From contig NZ_JAKCLJ010000013.1 of NCBI RefSeq assembly GCF_021412565.1, forward strand, positions 1 to 64,000: 64,000 bases of DNA. Reading direction: 5' to 3'. Origin of the DNA: Shewanella sp. AS1 (GTDB lineage: Bacteria; Pseudomonadota; Gammaproteobacteria; Enterobacterales; Shewanellaceae). The translations under genes and the position numbers were made by a program. Below are positions 21,201-30,620 of the stretch, in pieces; the stretch's first letter is position 1, and each line of letters opens with the position of its first letter. Under the pieces are notes generated by a model. It saw only the letters and a program-made list of their open reading frames with translations. It searched no databases and had not been told where the DNA came from.

Positions 21201-21659
21201 TTATAAAGTGAAATTCGCCAATCGTTCGTTGTCAGCAAATGCCTCACTCTGGATCGCTTCACGGCTGAGCTCGACTTGCTGCTGCCACTGGGCGTCATCC
21301 CAGAGTTCAAATTTATTTAATTGGCCAACCAACATGGCATGTTTATCCAGCTTGGCATGAGTGCGTAGTGGAGGGGTCAATAGCAAACGTCCATTGCCAT
21401 CGAGCTCACACTCGTGTGCATAACCAAGCATCATGCGTTTCATCGCACGCTGTAGGGGATCAACATCGGATAAAGCCATCAACTTTGGCTCGAGTGCTTG
21501 CCATTCTTGAAGTGGATAAAGCAACAAACAAGGAGATTGGACATCTATGGTGATCACCATCTGACTGTGAAATTCGTCGTGCAGAGTTTCGCGGTATCGC
21601 TTGGGAATAGCGATCCGGCCTTTGGTATCAAGGTTGATGGCACTCGCACCACGAAACAC
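21201..21659 (-). CDS. mraZ: Transcriptional regulator MraZ
   Basis: MraZ is a DNA-binding protein with two AbrB/SpoVT-like swapped-hairpin domains, each carrying a DxxGR-type motif (LDTKGRIAIPKRYRE near 10; LDGNGRLLLTPPLR near 80). In E. coli it represses the dcw promoter by binding tandem TGGG-type repeats. It starts with GTG at 21659 (MFRGASAINLD), preceded by AAGGA at proper spacing. Length 152 aa. It is the first gene of the dcw operon, and its own operator lies in its 5' leader. Confidence 0.96.
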   Translation of the reverse strand: MFRGASAINLDTKGRIAIPKRYRETLHDEFHSQMVITIDVQSPCLLLYPLQEWQALEPKLMALSDVDPLQRAMKRMMLGYAHECELDGNGRLLLTPPLRTHAKLDKHAMLVGQLNKFELWDDAQWQQQVELSREAIQSEAFADNERLANFTL

Positions 21660-21687
21660 GTTAGTCAGTCCTTATTTGCATTGTTAG

Positions 21688-21712
21688 ATCCACAAATATC
21701 CACAATTTCCCA
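21688..21712 (-). promoter_or_regulatory. MraZ operator (three 10-bp-spaced repeats)
   Basis: Read on the minus strand there are three pentamers, TGGGA (21708-21712), TGGAT (21698-21702) and TGGAT (21688-21692), each repeating every 10 bp. MraZ in E. coli binds three TGGGA/TGGGN repeats with 5-nt gaps between promoter and start codon, exactly this spacing. Two of the three copies differ from the canonical form at the fourth base or beyond. Confidence 0.75.
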
Positions 21713-21721
21713 CAAATGCTA

Positions 21722-21751
21722 AGTTTAGAGATAGTTTGCAACTAATGTCAA
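21722..21751 (-). promoter_or_regulatory. dcw operon promoter upstream of mraZ
   Basis: A perfect -35 box TTGACA (21746-21751) lies on the minus strand. The best -10 candidate is TAAACT (21722-21727) with an 18-bp spacer. It lies immediately upstream of the MraZ repeats, so MraZ binding would hinder clearance of RNA polymerase. Confidence 0.6.
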
Positions 21752-21779
21752 GGAGGTAGCCTATTTATAAATCCAGTAT

Positions 21780-22137
21780 TCAAGCGGCTTCACGGCGGGT
21801 TTGTTATTTTTTGATAACAATGTCATCAATGGGTAAAAAGTGGGAAATGAGCTGTTAAAATGTTGAAAAAACAGCCAGAAATAACGGCCTTTATCGAGCT
21901 TAAGTGGAGCGAGGAGATCCTTTAGTGGATCGCTGACCCAATTTTGACTCGCCGATTATCGAGTTTGACCCATTAGCAGCAACTCAGAGCGCTTGCCCCG
22001 GCTTTAAAGGGAAAACGCAAATCACTAAAAATTCCGAGAAATTGGCGCTGACTTACTAGCAGATTGGCAAAATAGTCTAAAATTCAAGCATAAACTGCCG
22101 ATAACAAAATATAAGCCAGCGATTAAGGGGAGAAAAG
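21780..22137. other. Spacer between mraZ and a small + strand gene
   Basis: About 360 bp without an open frame I can support. It separates the divergent mraZ promoter from the gene at 22138. I see no clear terminator, repeat or RNA gene. Confidence 0.5.
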
Positions 22138-22416
22138 GTGATCAGTTTAGACAGTATCTATGCCATGCTGGCCCGTCCCATTAACCGAGTCGAACCACCT
22201 AAACGTGTGGTACAGCAAACCAGCCATACAGGCGAGCTTGAGGCCGACAGTCATGAATCACCTCAATCCCAGTTACCACCTCATCTAGAACGTCGCCGCG
22301 GTGGCGATCGCCGAGCAAGCTTTCGTGGCGAACGTCGAGGTCAGCACAGTGCCGGGCCAGACAATCCTAAACCAGTGGATGACACATCCCAGCCTCATAT
22401 CGATATTGAAGTTTAA
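22138..22416 (+). CDS. Small hypothetical protein with basic RR-G-DRR segment
   Basis: A 92-aa predicted protein that I do not recognise. It starts with GTG at 22138 behind a good ribosome site (AAGGGGAG). Residues 1-15 may form a hydrophobic helix (ISLDSIYAMLARP). The middle holds a basic block ERRRGGDRRASFRGERR (about 51-67), and the ends are polar and acidic. No signal peptide is seen. It stands alone, divergent from mraZ and convergent with glpK. The ribosome site and the marked composition argue for a real gene; the function is unknown. Confidence 0.6.
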   Translation: MISLDSIYAMLARPINRVEPPKRVVQQTSHTGELEADSHESPQSQLPPHLERRRGGDRRASFRGERRGQHSAGPDNPKPVDDTSQPHIDIEV

Positions 22417-22473
22417 TCCTGAGAAAAGCCAATACTGAGAAAGGCTAGCATTAGCAACTACCAATATTGGCAA

Positions 22474-23955
22474 CTATAGGTCCGTCACTTGAGCAACCGC
22501 TCGCTGCCACCCCGAATACAGACTCTGGCGCTGCTCTTCAGTCAACTTAGGCTTAAAACAACTCTCTATCCCCGCCTTATGTTTAAGCTCGGCAGTGGAT
22601 TGCCAGAAACCAACGGCAAGTCCCGCAAGAAAGGCCGCGCCCATGGCGGTCGTTTCAGTGACTTTAGGGCGCAGCACCTCAACATTGGTAATATCGGCCT
22701 GAAACTGCATCAGAAAATCATTACCGACCGCGCCGCCATCGACCTTGATCTGCTTGAGTGTGACGCCACTGTCTTTCATCATGGCATCGAGTAGATCCCG
22801 GCTCTGGTAGGCAATCGCCTCTAATGCGGCACGAATAATATGGTTACGATTAGCGCCGCGGGAGAGCCCCACTATGGCGCCGCGAGCATTGGCATCCCAA
22901 TAGGGTGCGCCGAGCCCCACGAAAGCGGGCACCAAATAGACACCATTAGTATCGGCCACCTTTAAAGCAAAATACTCTGTGTCCTGAGCATCGCGGATCA
23001 GCCCCAGCTCATCGCGCAGCCACTGCACCGTCGCGCCCCCCATAAATACAGAGCCTTCAAGGGCATAGTTAACCTCCCCGCCTGGGCCGACCGCGATAGT
23101 AGTCAGCAGTCCATGGTGAGAAGTCACGGCCTTCTGCCCAGTATTCATCAGCAGAAAACAACCTGTGCCATAGGTATTTTTCGCCATCCCCTCGTCGATA
23201 CATAACTGGCCAAACAGGGCAGCCTGCTGATCGCCAGCCATACCGGCAACCGGGATCTCGCCTCCGGCGATACGGGTCTGACCATAAACCTCACAGGAGG
23301 AACACACCTTAGGCAGCATGGAGCGGGGAATATCTAACTCCCGTAACAGGGTTTCATCCCACTCCTGCTTATGAATATTAAACAACATGGTACGCGAGGC
23401 GTTGGTGGGATCGGTAACATGCACCTGCCCTTCGGTGAGCTTCCACACCAGCCAGGTATCGACTGTGCCAAACAGCAGTTTGCCGGCCTCGGCCAGTTCT
23501 CTAGCACCTTCTATGTTATCAAGGATCCAGCGGATCTTAGTTGCCGAAAAATAGGGGTCTAACACCAGTCCTGTGGTCTGTTGAATATAATTTTCCAGGC
23601 CACGCTCCTTGAGCTCCTCACACAGAGGTTGACTGCGACGGCACTGCCAGACAATGGCATTACAAACAGGCTTACCCGTCTCTTTATGCCAGACGATAGT
23701 GGTTTCTCTCTGATTCGTGATACCTATGCTGGCCACTTCATCACTGCGGATCCCGGCTCTAGCGAGGGCCTCTATCAGAGTAGAACTCTGGGATGACCAG
23801 ATCTCCATAGGATCGTGCTCAACCCAACCCGCCTTTGGGAAAAATTGAGTGAACTCCCTCTGCGCCATGGCCACGATATTGGCATCATGGTCAAAGATAA
23901 GGGCACGGGAACTGGTGGTTCCCTGATCTAATGCCACCACAAATTTTTTAGCCAC
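22474..23955 (-). CDS. glpK: Glycerol kinase GlpK
   Basis: GlpK is a cytoplasmic FGGY-family kinase that makes glycerol 3-phosphate from glycerol and ATP. The N-terminal phosphate loop [13 protein letters not shown] (about residues 8-20) and the glycerol-binding segment GITNQRETT (about 78) are present. The second signature [18 protein letters not shown] lies at about 400. Start: the GTG at 23955 ([10 protein letters not shown]) follows GAGGAG at good spacing, giving 493 aa; an in-frame start ten codons earlier lacks this. No glpF, glpD or regulator lies next to it here. Confidence 0.96.
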   Translation of the reverse strand: MAKKFVVALDQGTTSSRALIFDHDANIVAMAQREFTQFFPKAGWVEHDPMEIWSSQSSTLIEALARAGIRSDEVASIGITNQRETTIVWHKETGKPVCNAIVWQCRRSQPLCEELKERGLENYIQQTTGLVLDPYFSATKIRWILDNIEGARELAEAGKLLFGTVDTWLVWKLTEGQVHVTDPTNASRTMLFNIHKQEWDETLLRELDIPRSMLPKVCSSCEVYGQTRIAGGEIPVAGMAGDQQAALFGQLCIDEGMAKNTYGTGCFLLMNTGQKAVTSHHGLLTTIAVGPGGEVNYALEGSVFMGGATVQWLRDELGLIRDAQDTEYFALKVADTNGVYLVPAFVGLGAPYWDANARGAIVGLSRGANRNHIIRAALEAIAYQSRDLLDAMMKDSGVTLKQIKVDGGAVGNDFLMQFQADITNVEVLRPKVTETTAMGAAFLAGLAVGFWQSTAELKHKAGIESCFKPKLTEEQRQSLYSGWQRAVAQVTDL

Positions 23956-24418
23956 AGTTATCTCCTCTACCCAGGCCGATCTCACGGGATGAGCTATCTC
24001 ACTTGAGATGATAGGAGCAACAGCAATCGGAGATTACCCACTGCCAGCGCCACTCGCCCATCAAGACACAGAATATGAATATTTGTATCAACTTTAGCCC
24101 TACCCAGTAACAATCCTAAGATAGTTAAAACCTCTTTGTATGATAGTAAGTTATACCTCTGCAGGTGCAATGTTACGCTTCACTTATACTGTAAAGCCTG
24201 CGCCCCTTAGGTTTGCTGAATTTCTTGCCATACTTGCCACTTTTTTACTTTCATCAGCAAACTTTTTTTTACACCTTCAACATGCTTGATTGTACAATTT
24301 TGTAACATTTCCCTGTTTACACCTACCAGGATGTGTGACATTTTGTATTCGCTATACAACAAAATCTATACAAATAAGCAATAAAATCACAACAATAAAG
24401 ATAAAAGGGAGATCCTCT
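23956..24418. other. Divergent promoter region, glpK / TonB receptor
   Basis: About 460 bp without a gene. It must hold the glpK promoter (minus) and the receptor promoter (plus). The right part is A/T-rich with several TATACA-like hexamers, but I cannot single out one promoter with confidence. Confidence 0.5.
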
Positions 24419-27283
24419 ATGATAACTCAGCGACGTCTAGCTGATGCTATTCGCTTTTCTTTGTTTGCGGCCGGTAGCATGGCTGCCCTATCCATGACCA
24501 CGTCTGCGATAGCTGCCGAACAAGCCCAGGAAGAGGCAAAAATTGAAAAAATCGAAGTCACAGGTTCACGTATCTATCGTGAAGGTGCTATCGCCCCAAG
24601 CCCAGTGACAGTGATCAGTGGTGAAGAGCTTACCAACAGCGGCGCCACCAACATAGGTGAAGCGCTTAACGAACTACCCGCCCTAGCCAGTACCTATTCA
24701 CTCTCTAACCAGTCCTCCTCTATCGGTACTGCGGGTCTTAACCTGCTGGATCTCCGCGGTATGGGTGCCTCAAGAACCTTGGTACTGGTTGATGGCAAAC
24801 GCCATGTATCGAGCAGTCCAGGTTCAGCTTCTCTGGATGTCAACACCATTCCAACAGATTGGGTAGAAAGCGTAGAGATTATCACAGGTGGCGCCTCGGC
24901 CATTTATGGTGCGGATGCGGTTACCGGCGTTGTGAACTTCAAGATGAAACAGCGTATTGATGGCCTGAATGTCAATGCAATTGCGGGTGCCGGTGAAGAA
25001 GGTGGCTTTAACAATCAAAAATTCAACATCAGTTTTGGTAGTGACTACGCAGATGGCCGCGGTAACGCCGCCATATCGGTGGAATATGCACAGCAAAACA
25101 GCCTAGATGTGTTAGATCGTGAGCAAACAGCAACCTCTTGGGCTAACTTGGATAACCCAACTGGTGAAACAATCAAAGTATTAACACCAAATGCAGGTTA
25201 TTTTGCCATCAGTAACGCTGGTACCGTAGGTTTCTTCGGCGGTACACCAGGCCTTTATACCTTCTTGCCCGATGGCACTCCAGTTCCAGTCGGCACAGGT
25301 ACAATTCAAAGTGGCGGCGTCCTGTGTGGCGGACAAGACTGTGACTATATCAACCTGAACCAATGGTCACAGCTGCAACCAGAATTTGACCGTACAACGG
25401 TTAACTTCAAGACTAACTATGACTTTACCGATAACCTAACGGGTTATTTCGAAGCCAAGTGGAGCCAGACTAACGCAACCACTAACTTCCAACCAGCCTT
25501 CTTCTTCTTTGACCCAACGACCTTGGTTACACGTGATAACCCCTACATTCATGCAGATCTTGGCGCTCTGATGGATCAAGCTGGTCTGGGTTATGTCGTG
25601 GTTAACCGCTTTATGACAGATTTGGGACCACGTATCGAAGATAACGAACGTACCACACAACGCTATGTTGCAGGGCTGCAAGGCGTAGTGATGGAAGAGT
25701 GGGACTTGGATGCCTATGCCATTTACGGTCAGACAAAGCAGACACGTGCTAACAGTAACAACTTGATCACTGACAACTTTGCCAAATCTGTTGATGCTAT
25801 CCGCAACGCTAACGGCGATATCGTCTGTCGTGACACTGCCGCACAGGCTGCTGGCTGTGTGCCAGTCAACCTGTTCGGTGACGGCGCAGTAACGGCAGAA
25901 GCTGCTGACTGGTTCAGCACAACCTCTGTTGGTACTGCGACTATTAAACAAACTGTACTTGGCGCTTCACTGTCAAACTCAGGCCTGTTTGAACTACCTG
26001 CCGGTATGGTCGGTTTTGCCGCTGGTATGGAATACCGTAAAGAAGAGAGTCAAACCAAGGAAGATCCCTTTGCAGCTAGTGGGGCAACCTTCTTTAACGC
26101 CATCCAGGATGAAGGCGGTGAGTTCGACGTAACAGAAGTGTTCGCCGAAACCTCTATACCTCTGCTTGAAGATCTGCCAGGCATTAAAAACCTGACCTTC
26201 GATGCGGCTATCCGCTATGCGGATTACTCAACCATTGGAGATGCCACCAGCTGGAAACTGGGTCTGGACTGGAGCATTGTTGACTCATTGCGTTTACGTT
26301 CAACCCTATCAACGGCACTGCGTGCGCCAAATATTGGCGAGTACTATGGTGCACAATCGCAGAACTTCTTCCGCGTAACAGACAGCTGTAAAGCGAGCAA
26401 CCTGGCTAACTTAACACCAGAGCAGTTCGCTACACGTTCGGCAAACTGTGCGGCCTTAGGTATCCCAACGACCTTCGACTCAAGCTATGACAGTGCAACA
26501 CTGGCAGGCACTTCAGGCGGTAACGATCAACTAAAACCAGAAGAGTCAGACAGCTACACTGTAGGTTTTGTATTCCAACCTTCTTACCTAGAAGGCTTCA
26601 CTATGACAGTGGACTACTGGAATATTGAGATCACCGAAGCGATCGCCAATATCTCGGCTCAGGACATTGTCAATCGTTGTGTGGATTCATCGACCGGTAT
26701 CAACAACCAGTACTGTGCGCTAATCACCCGTGATCCAACTAGCTTTGAGATCACCGACATCGAACAGACGGTGCAAAACGTGGCCAAGCAAGAAGCTTCA
26801 GGTGTGGACTTCGAGCTAGGTTACAACTTCCCTCTGATGGGTGGCGACCTACACACCAGCCTGCTCGGTACCTATCTGATAGAGCGTAACGAATATCCAT
26901 TCCAGGATGATGCGAGCGACTATGAAGAATATGCCGGTACTACAGGTGAAGCGCAGTGGCAAGGACAGTTAAGCCTTAACTACACCATTGATGCCTGGGG
27001 CGTAAACTGGAAGACACGTTATCTGGATTCTGTGGATCTGTACACTAAACAGTTCAACGACAACTACAACGTGCCTTACTCAACCGTGATGACCTATGAT
27101 GCTTATACTATCTCTGATATGTCGGCGTCTTACACCATGGACAATGGTCTAAAGTTTGGTCTTGGGGTGAATAACCTGTTTGATGCTGAACTGCCAACCG
27201 GCAGCACAGGTACAGGTGCTGGTAGCGCCAGCTATGACAACATCGGCCGCTTCTACTACCTGAGCATCAGCTATCAGATGTAA
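24419..27283 (+). CDS. TonB-dependent outer-membrane receptor
   Basis: A 954-aa outer-membrane receptor driven by TonB. A signal peptide (about residues 1-34, ending SAIAA) is followed by a TonB-box-like stretch (IEKIEVTGSRI, about 42). The plug domain (about 55-180) includes ITGGASAIYGADAVTGVVNF. A large 22-strand-type barrel makes up the rest. The ATG at 24419 was chosen for its signal peptide and GGGAG ribosome site. The sequence family (Caulobacter/Xanthomonas-like, with a long Asn/Tyr-rich barrel) usually imports carbohydrates, peptides or other large nutrients, but the substrate cannot be read here. The last residues are YQM rather than the usual terminal Phe. It stands alone and ends at a strong terminator. 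Confidence 0.92.
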   Translation: MITQRRLADAIRFSLFAAGSMAALSMTTSAIAAEQAQEEAKIEKIEVTGSRIYREGAIAPSPVTVISGEELTNSGATNIGEALNELPALASTYSLSNQSSSIGTAGLNLLDLRGMGASRTLVLVDGKRHVSSSPGSASLDVNTIPTDWVESVEIITGGASAIYGADAVTGVVNFKMKQRIDGLNVNAIAGAGEEGGFNNQKFNISFGSDYADGRGNAAISVEYAQQNSLDVLDREQTATSWANLDNPTGETIKVLTPNAGYFAISNAGTVGFFGGTPGLYTFLPDGTPVPVGTGTIQSGGVLCGGQDCDYINLNQWSQLQPEFDRTTVNFKTNYDFTDNLTGYFEAKWSQTNATTNFQPAFFFFDPTTLVTRDNPYIHADLGALMDQAGLGYVVVNRFMTDLGPRIEDNERTTQRYVAGLQGVVMEEWDLDAYAIYGQTKQTRANSNNLITDNFAKSVDAIRNANGDIVCRDTAAQAAGCVPVNLFGDGAVTAEAADWFSTTSVGTATIKQTVLGASLSNSGLFELPAGMVGFAAGMEYRKEESQTKEDPFAASGATFFNAIQDEGGEFDVTEVFAETSIPLLEDLPGIKNLTFDAAIRYADYSTIGDATSWKLGLDWSIVDSLRLRSTLSTALRAPNIGEYYGAQSQNFFRVTDSCKASNLANLTPEQFATRSANCAALGIPTTFDSSYDSATLAGTSGGNDQLKPEESDSYTVGFVFQPSYLEGFTMTVDYWNIEITEAIANISAQDIVNRCVDSSTGINNQYCALITRDPTSFEITDIEQTVQNVAKQEASGVDFELGYNFPLMGGDLHTSLLGTYLIERNEYPFQDDASDYEEYAGTTGEAQWQGQLSLNYTIDAWGVNWKTRYLDSVDLYTKQFNDNYNVPYSTVMTYDAYTISDMSASYTMDNGLKFGLGVNNLFDAELPTGSTGTGAGSASYDNIGRFYYLSISYQM

Positions 27284-27306
27284 TGCTTAGCGGTTAAACG
27301 ATACTA

Positions 27307-27332
27307 AAAGCCCCGGTTAACCGGGGCTTTTT
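27307..27332 (+). terminator. TonB receptor terminator
   Basis: A perfect 26-bp palindrome (aaaagccccggtt and its complement) followed by TTTTT, 24 bp after the receptor stop codon. Confidence 0.9.
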
Positions 27333-27447
27333 CATTAGGGAGCAAGATGCTAAAGATAAGGCTAAAGATAAAGTACGCAAGATTTCATCGCTTCAATCAC
27401 TCAGCTATACAATTCAACTCAAGCAAATCGGGCCTATCTAAACAGCC

Positions 27448-27903
27448 TTACTGCTCTGATTCTAATTTCGCCTCGGCGTCTGTATCACAACTATGGGCGG
27501 GCAGATACCAAAACTCGGCAATTTTGCCATCCTGGATCCTGAAATTGCCTATGCTGCACTGGCTCAAATGCTCACCATCTGCTTGCCATTTTACCCGCTC
27601 AACTATGCTGACATAGGCGTCTGAGGCGATCATCTCTATGATATCTGCCTGAGGTTGCTCTAAGGTGGCAAAGTAATCTGTCATCGCCGCGCCAAACTGC
27701 GCCTTACCCGAGGTTTCCACCTCGACCTTATCGCCATTGATATGCATCCAGCGCACATCCTCGGTCAGGTTTTGCAGCATGGCCTCTACACTGTGCTGGT
27801 TATAGTCCGCGATAAATTGCCTGACCACACTTGATGACTGTGATTCGGCCTGGGCCGATAATGAAAATAGCGCCATGGCGCCAGCGAGTAGCAGGGGTTT
27901 CAT
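27448..27903 (-). CDS. Exported NTF2-like / SnoaL-like protein
   Basis: A 151-aa protein with a clear signal peptide (MKPLLLAGAMALFSLSAQA) and a single NTF2-like cone fold. Typical features are VVRQFIADYNQHSVEAMLQ (about 27), EDVRWMHINGDKV and the C-terminal IGNFRIQDGKIAEFWYLPAH. The fold covers small-molecule enzymes and binding proteins, so the activity is not predictable. The ribosome site AGAGG precedes the ATG. Two cysteines (in SQCSIG and AHSCDTD) could form a disulfide in the periplasm. It is convergent with the TonB receptor gene. Confidence 0.8.
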   Translation of the reverse strand: MKPLLLAGAMALFSLSAQAESQSSSVVRQFIADYNQHSVEAMLQNLTEDVRWMHINGDKVEVETSGKAQFGAAMTDYFATLEQPQADIIEMIASDAYVSIVERVKWQADGEHLSQCSIGNFRIQDGKIAEFWYLPAHSCDTDAEAKLESEQ

Positions 27904-28069
27904 AATGACCTCTTATTTGAGAAGTTCACCTAACAGCAAACGGACAGATAAGCATACTATCGAGAGTTAATAGGCTAATAGGGTTGATCAGATTGATAAA
28001 AAATACCTTGGTAATTAGAGGAATATAATCCGCTTAAGTTCAGAACTCCATCTATAAATCACTAAAAAT

Positions 28070-28091
28070 AAGCCCTGCATCATGCAGGGCT
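28070..28091 (-). terminator. fadL-like gene terminator
   Basis: A 10-bp inverted repeat (agccctgcat / atgcagggct) 40 bp beyond the stop codon. On the minus strand it is followed by TTATTTTTAG. Confidence 0.8.
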
Positions 28092-28132
28092 CAATAAAAT
28101 TTTATTCACACAGCTTGGGTCAGGCTAAACCA

Positions 28133-29485
28133 TTACATCTTATAACTGAGCTGAGCACCCACTAACCAGACATCGCCTCGGGTCTCACCATTAAAGCTGA
28201 CCTGCGCCATATTCAGCAGAGTCATCTCCTCATTAATCGGTGCTTCGCCAACGGCCTTAATATAGGTTACCCCCATATCTAGCAACAGAGTGGGAGCAAG
28301 CTGATACCCTGTTCCCACACTAAGCCATAATCTATCTGAGTCAGGAATGGTGATAGTGCGATGCTCATCATCCACGGCCGTCTTATCCAGGGCGACACCG
28401 GCACGTAGACTCCAAGTATTACTCAGCCAATAGCTGCTACCCAGAGCAAAACGCCAGCTGTCTTTAAAGTTTTCCTCTTTTACCAAGTCTGAGGCTATAT
28501 CACCCACAGGCTTCTGCTGGCCGGGGAAATAGGCCACCAGCTGCTTAAACACATGCCACTGAGTCCAGTTCACACTGGCATGCAAAGCCCAGTTGTCGGT
28601 TAATTGGTGGTAAGATGCCAGCTCAGTAAATGCTGGTAACTCTAACGGCACATAACCTTCAATCTGCCAATCCTGCCCCCCATCGTACACCACTCCGCCA
28701 GCATAACCGTCGAGCTCAAGTTTTACGCCGCTATGGTAGGCAAGCCCCAAGCGGTGAGCCGGGTTAATTTGCCAACTGGCGCCCAGTTTCCACCCTAGGG
28801 CAATATCATCACCCTCCATGGTTTTAAGGCTCGAACCTGCAGGCGGCAATGCCACTGTAATGGCAACCGGCACACCTGGGATCGCCTTAATAGTGTCTAT
28901 CCAGGCTGGCGCCGAAGCCGAAATTTTTCCATCGCCATAAACCAAGCGTAATCCGGCTCCCACCGACAGATCTTCTGTCAACTGATACGCCAAATTGGGA
29001 TTAAACTCCACGGTTGTGACCGCCGTTTCATTACCGAAAATAGCCGTGGCATGGGTATCTGCGACCCCGGTCGCTAATCCATAATGAGAATTGACTGCCA
29101 ACCCCAAATACCATTGTTCACTAAGCTGTTGTGAATAGTAAAAATTAGGCACAAGCGCATTGTCAGCGACATCATTAGCATCGCCCGCTATTGTGATCGT
29201 CTGCCCACCGAGCAGGGGAGATGCTAAGTTCACTTCTCCTTCAATATCCACATTGGGCATCACATAAATGCCACCAAAGGAAAACTGCTGTCCCTGCAGC
29301 TGAGTTAAGAGGGCGGGGTTTCGTCCCTGAGCCGAAGCGTTGTCGGCCATTGCGGCCTCGCCCGCGAATGCACGACCTAAACCGGTTGCCGAATACTCAG
29401 CGAGCTGAAAACCCGCCGCGTGAAGGTGGAATACAGGGGCGTATATCGCCGCCGTAAGGGCGAGGGAAACAATCTTTTTTTTCAT
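28133..29485 (-). CDS. FadL/TodX family outer-membrane transport protein
   Basis: A 450-aa barrel protein of the OmpP1/FadL/TodX family. Members take up long-chain fatty acids or hydrophobic aromatics through a lateral opening in the barrel. A signal peptide (about 1-23) is followed by the family N-terminus AGFQLAEYSATGLGRAFAGEAA, which plugs the barrel, and an NPALLT motif (about 57-62). The C-terminus ends in the aromatic-rich strand LVGAQLSYKM. Shewanella carries several FadL paralogues, so I do not assign the name fadL. It is a single-gene unit with its own terminator. A candidate promoter is TTGTAA/TAGACT, upstream on the minus strand. Confidence 0.87.
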   Translation of the reverse strand: MKKKIVSLALTAAIYAPVFHLHAAGFQLAEYSATGLGRAFAGEAAMADNASAQGRNPALLTQLQGQQFSFGGIYVMPNVDIEGEVNLASPLLGGQTITIAGDANDVADNALVPNFYYSQQLSEQWYLGLAVNSHYGLATGVADTHATAIFGNETAVTTVEFNPNLAYQLTEDLSVGAGLRLVYGDGKISASAPAWIDTIKAIPGVPVAITVALPPAGSSLKTMEGDDIALGWKLGASWQINPAHRLGLAYHSGVKLELDGYAGGVVYDGGQDWQIEGYVPLELPAFTELASYHQLTDNWALHASVNWTQWHVFKQLVAYFPGQQKPVGDIASDLVKEENFKDSWRFALGSSYWLSNTWSLRAGVALDKTAVDDEHRTITIPDSDRLWLSVGTGYQLAPTLLLDMGVTYIKAVGEAPINEEMTLLNMAQVSFNGETRGDVWLVGAQLSYKM

Positions 29486-29919
29486 CTTGACTCACTTAAG
29501 GTAAAACAACTAGCAAAAGCTAGAGCATTAACTCCATTTAATAGTGAGCGCAGTCTACTGATACAGAATATCTTTACAAGACAAGAAATAAATTAAGCGG
29601 ATTTATCTATACAATTACAAAATAAAAACATTTAAAACTACCCAATTACTCTTTCAAACAGAAATTAGAGCCAAAATAAAGACACACTATTCGCTAATAG
29701 ATGATTTTACAGATTAATAAATAAAACAAATATCAATTAAAATTAACTTGTTAAAATAAAAATCACGCATCACACCTGTGCTGCTTTACCATGAAAAAAG
29801 CCCAGCATAAATCACTAGATAACCTACAGCCGGCTGTCATAGCCATAAAAAATGTATCTATAACATTGAAATAAATGAAATTATCTTCGTTAGATTAGTT
29901 TATTGCAGGGATTTAAAAC
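29486..29919. other. A/T-rich intergenic region
   Basis: Over 430 bp of very A/T-rich sequence between the FadL-type gene and the leu terminator. Apart from the FadL-gene promoter region on its left edge I see no gene, tandem repeat or conserved element. A short palindrome cagccggctg lies near 29830. Confidence 0.5.
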
Positions 29920-29952
29920 AAAGCCAGCTGACCCTATTGGTCAACTGGCTTT
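29920..29952 (-). terminator. leuABCD operon terminator
   Basis: A 14-bp stem with one mismatch (aaagccagctgacc / ggtcaactggcttt) and a 5-nt loop. On the minus strand it is followed by GTTTTAAAT. It lies about 55 bp past leuD. Confidence 0.78.
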
Positions 29953-30006
29953 ATTGGCTAAATTTGCTTAGTACAAGTGTTCGCTAAATTCAAACAAGCA
30001 AAATAC

Positions 30007-30612
30007 CTAACTTCGCCAAGCGGGGATCTGCGCTTCATACTGGGTGATCTTATCGTCATAGCCTAGGCTGATCCCTATGGCGTCCAGGCCGTGGAGCAAA
30101 TTATGCCGAGCAGATTCTGCTATCTGAAAATCAAAGCAAGCGCCTGAGGGAGAAGTGACAGTCAGCGCCTTTAAATCGACTGTGATCTGCGCGCCATACT
30201 GGGCGCTTACCTCATCCATCAGCTGCTGCACCTCTAACTCGGTTAATCTGACTGGCAAGAGGCCATTATTAATGGCATTGCCATAGAAGATATCGGCAAA
30301 ACTCGGCGCAATGATCACACGCAAGCCAAAATCGGCTAACGCCCAGGGCGCATGCTCCCGACTGGAACCACAACCAAAGTTCTCCTTTGCCAAGAGGATG
30401 GAGGCGCCAACATAGCGCGGCTGATTCAGACTGAACTCGGGATTAGGATTATCGCCTGCATCATCAAGATAGCGCCAGTCGTGAAACAGGTGCACACCAA
30501 AGCCATCCCGGGTCACCTTAGATAAAAACTGCTTGGGGATGATCTGATCCGTATCTATGTTGGCACTATCTATGATGGCGGCCAAACCTGTATGGGTAGT
30601 AAATGCTTGCAT
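30007..30612 (-). CDS. leuD: 3-isopropylmalate dehydratase small subunit LeuD
   Basis: LeuD pairs with LeuC to isomerise 2-isopropylmalate to 3-isopropylmalate in leucine synthesis. The swivelling-domain motif [13 protein letters not shown] (about residues 73-85) and the N-terminal [12 protein letters not shown] are present. I chose the second of two adjacent ATG codons, at 30612, because it is 5 nt from AGGAG; this gives 201 aa. It starts 8 bp after leuC ends and is the last gene of the operon. Confidence 0.97.
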   Translation of the reverse strand: MQAFTTHTGLAAIIDSANIDTDQIIPKQFLSKVTRDGFGVHLFHDWRYLDDAGDNPNPEFSLNQPRYVGASILLAKENFGCGSSREHAPWALADFGLRVIIAPSFADIFYGNAINNGLLPVRLTELEVQQLMDEVSAQYGAQITVDLKALTVTSPSGACFDFQIAESARHNLLHGLDAIGISLGYDDKITQYEAQIPAWRS

Positions 30613-30620
30613 CATGGCTC

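Noticed and set aside
22417..22473. Terminator between the small basic gene and glpK
   Set aside because: Only a weak inverted repeat (gccaata/tattggc) with a loop of about 30 nt and no T run is seen.
27347..27616. 89-codon plus-strand frame after the TonB receptor
   Set aside because: It lies mostly antisense to the exported NTF2-like gene, which has a signal peptide and ribosome site.
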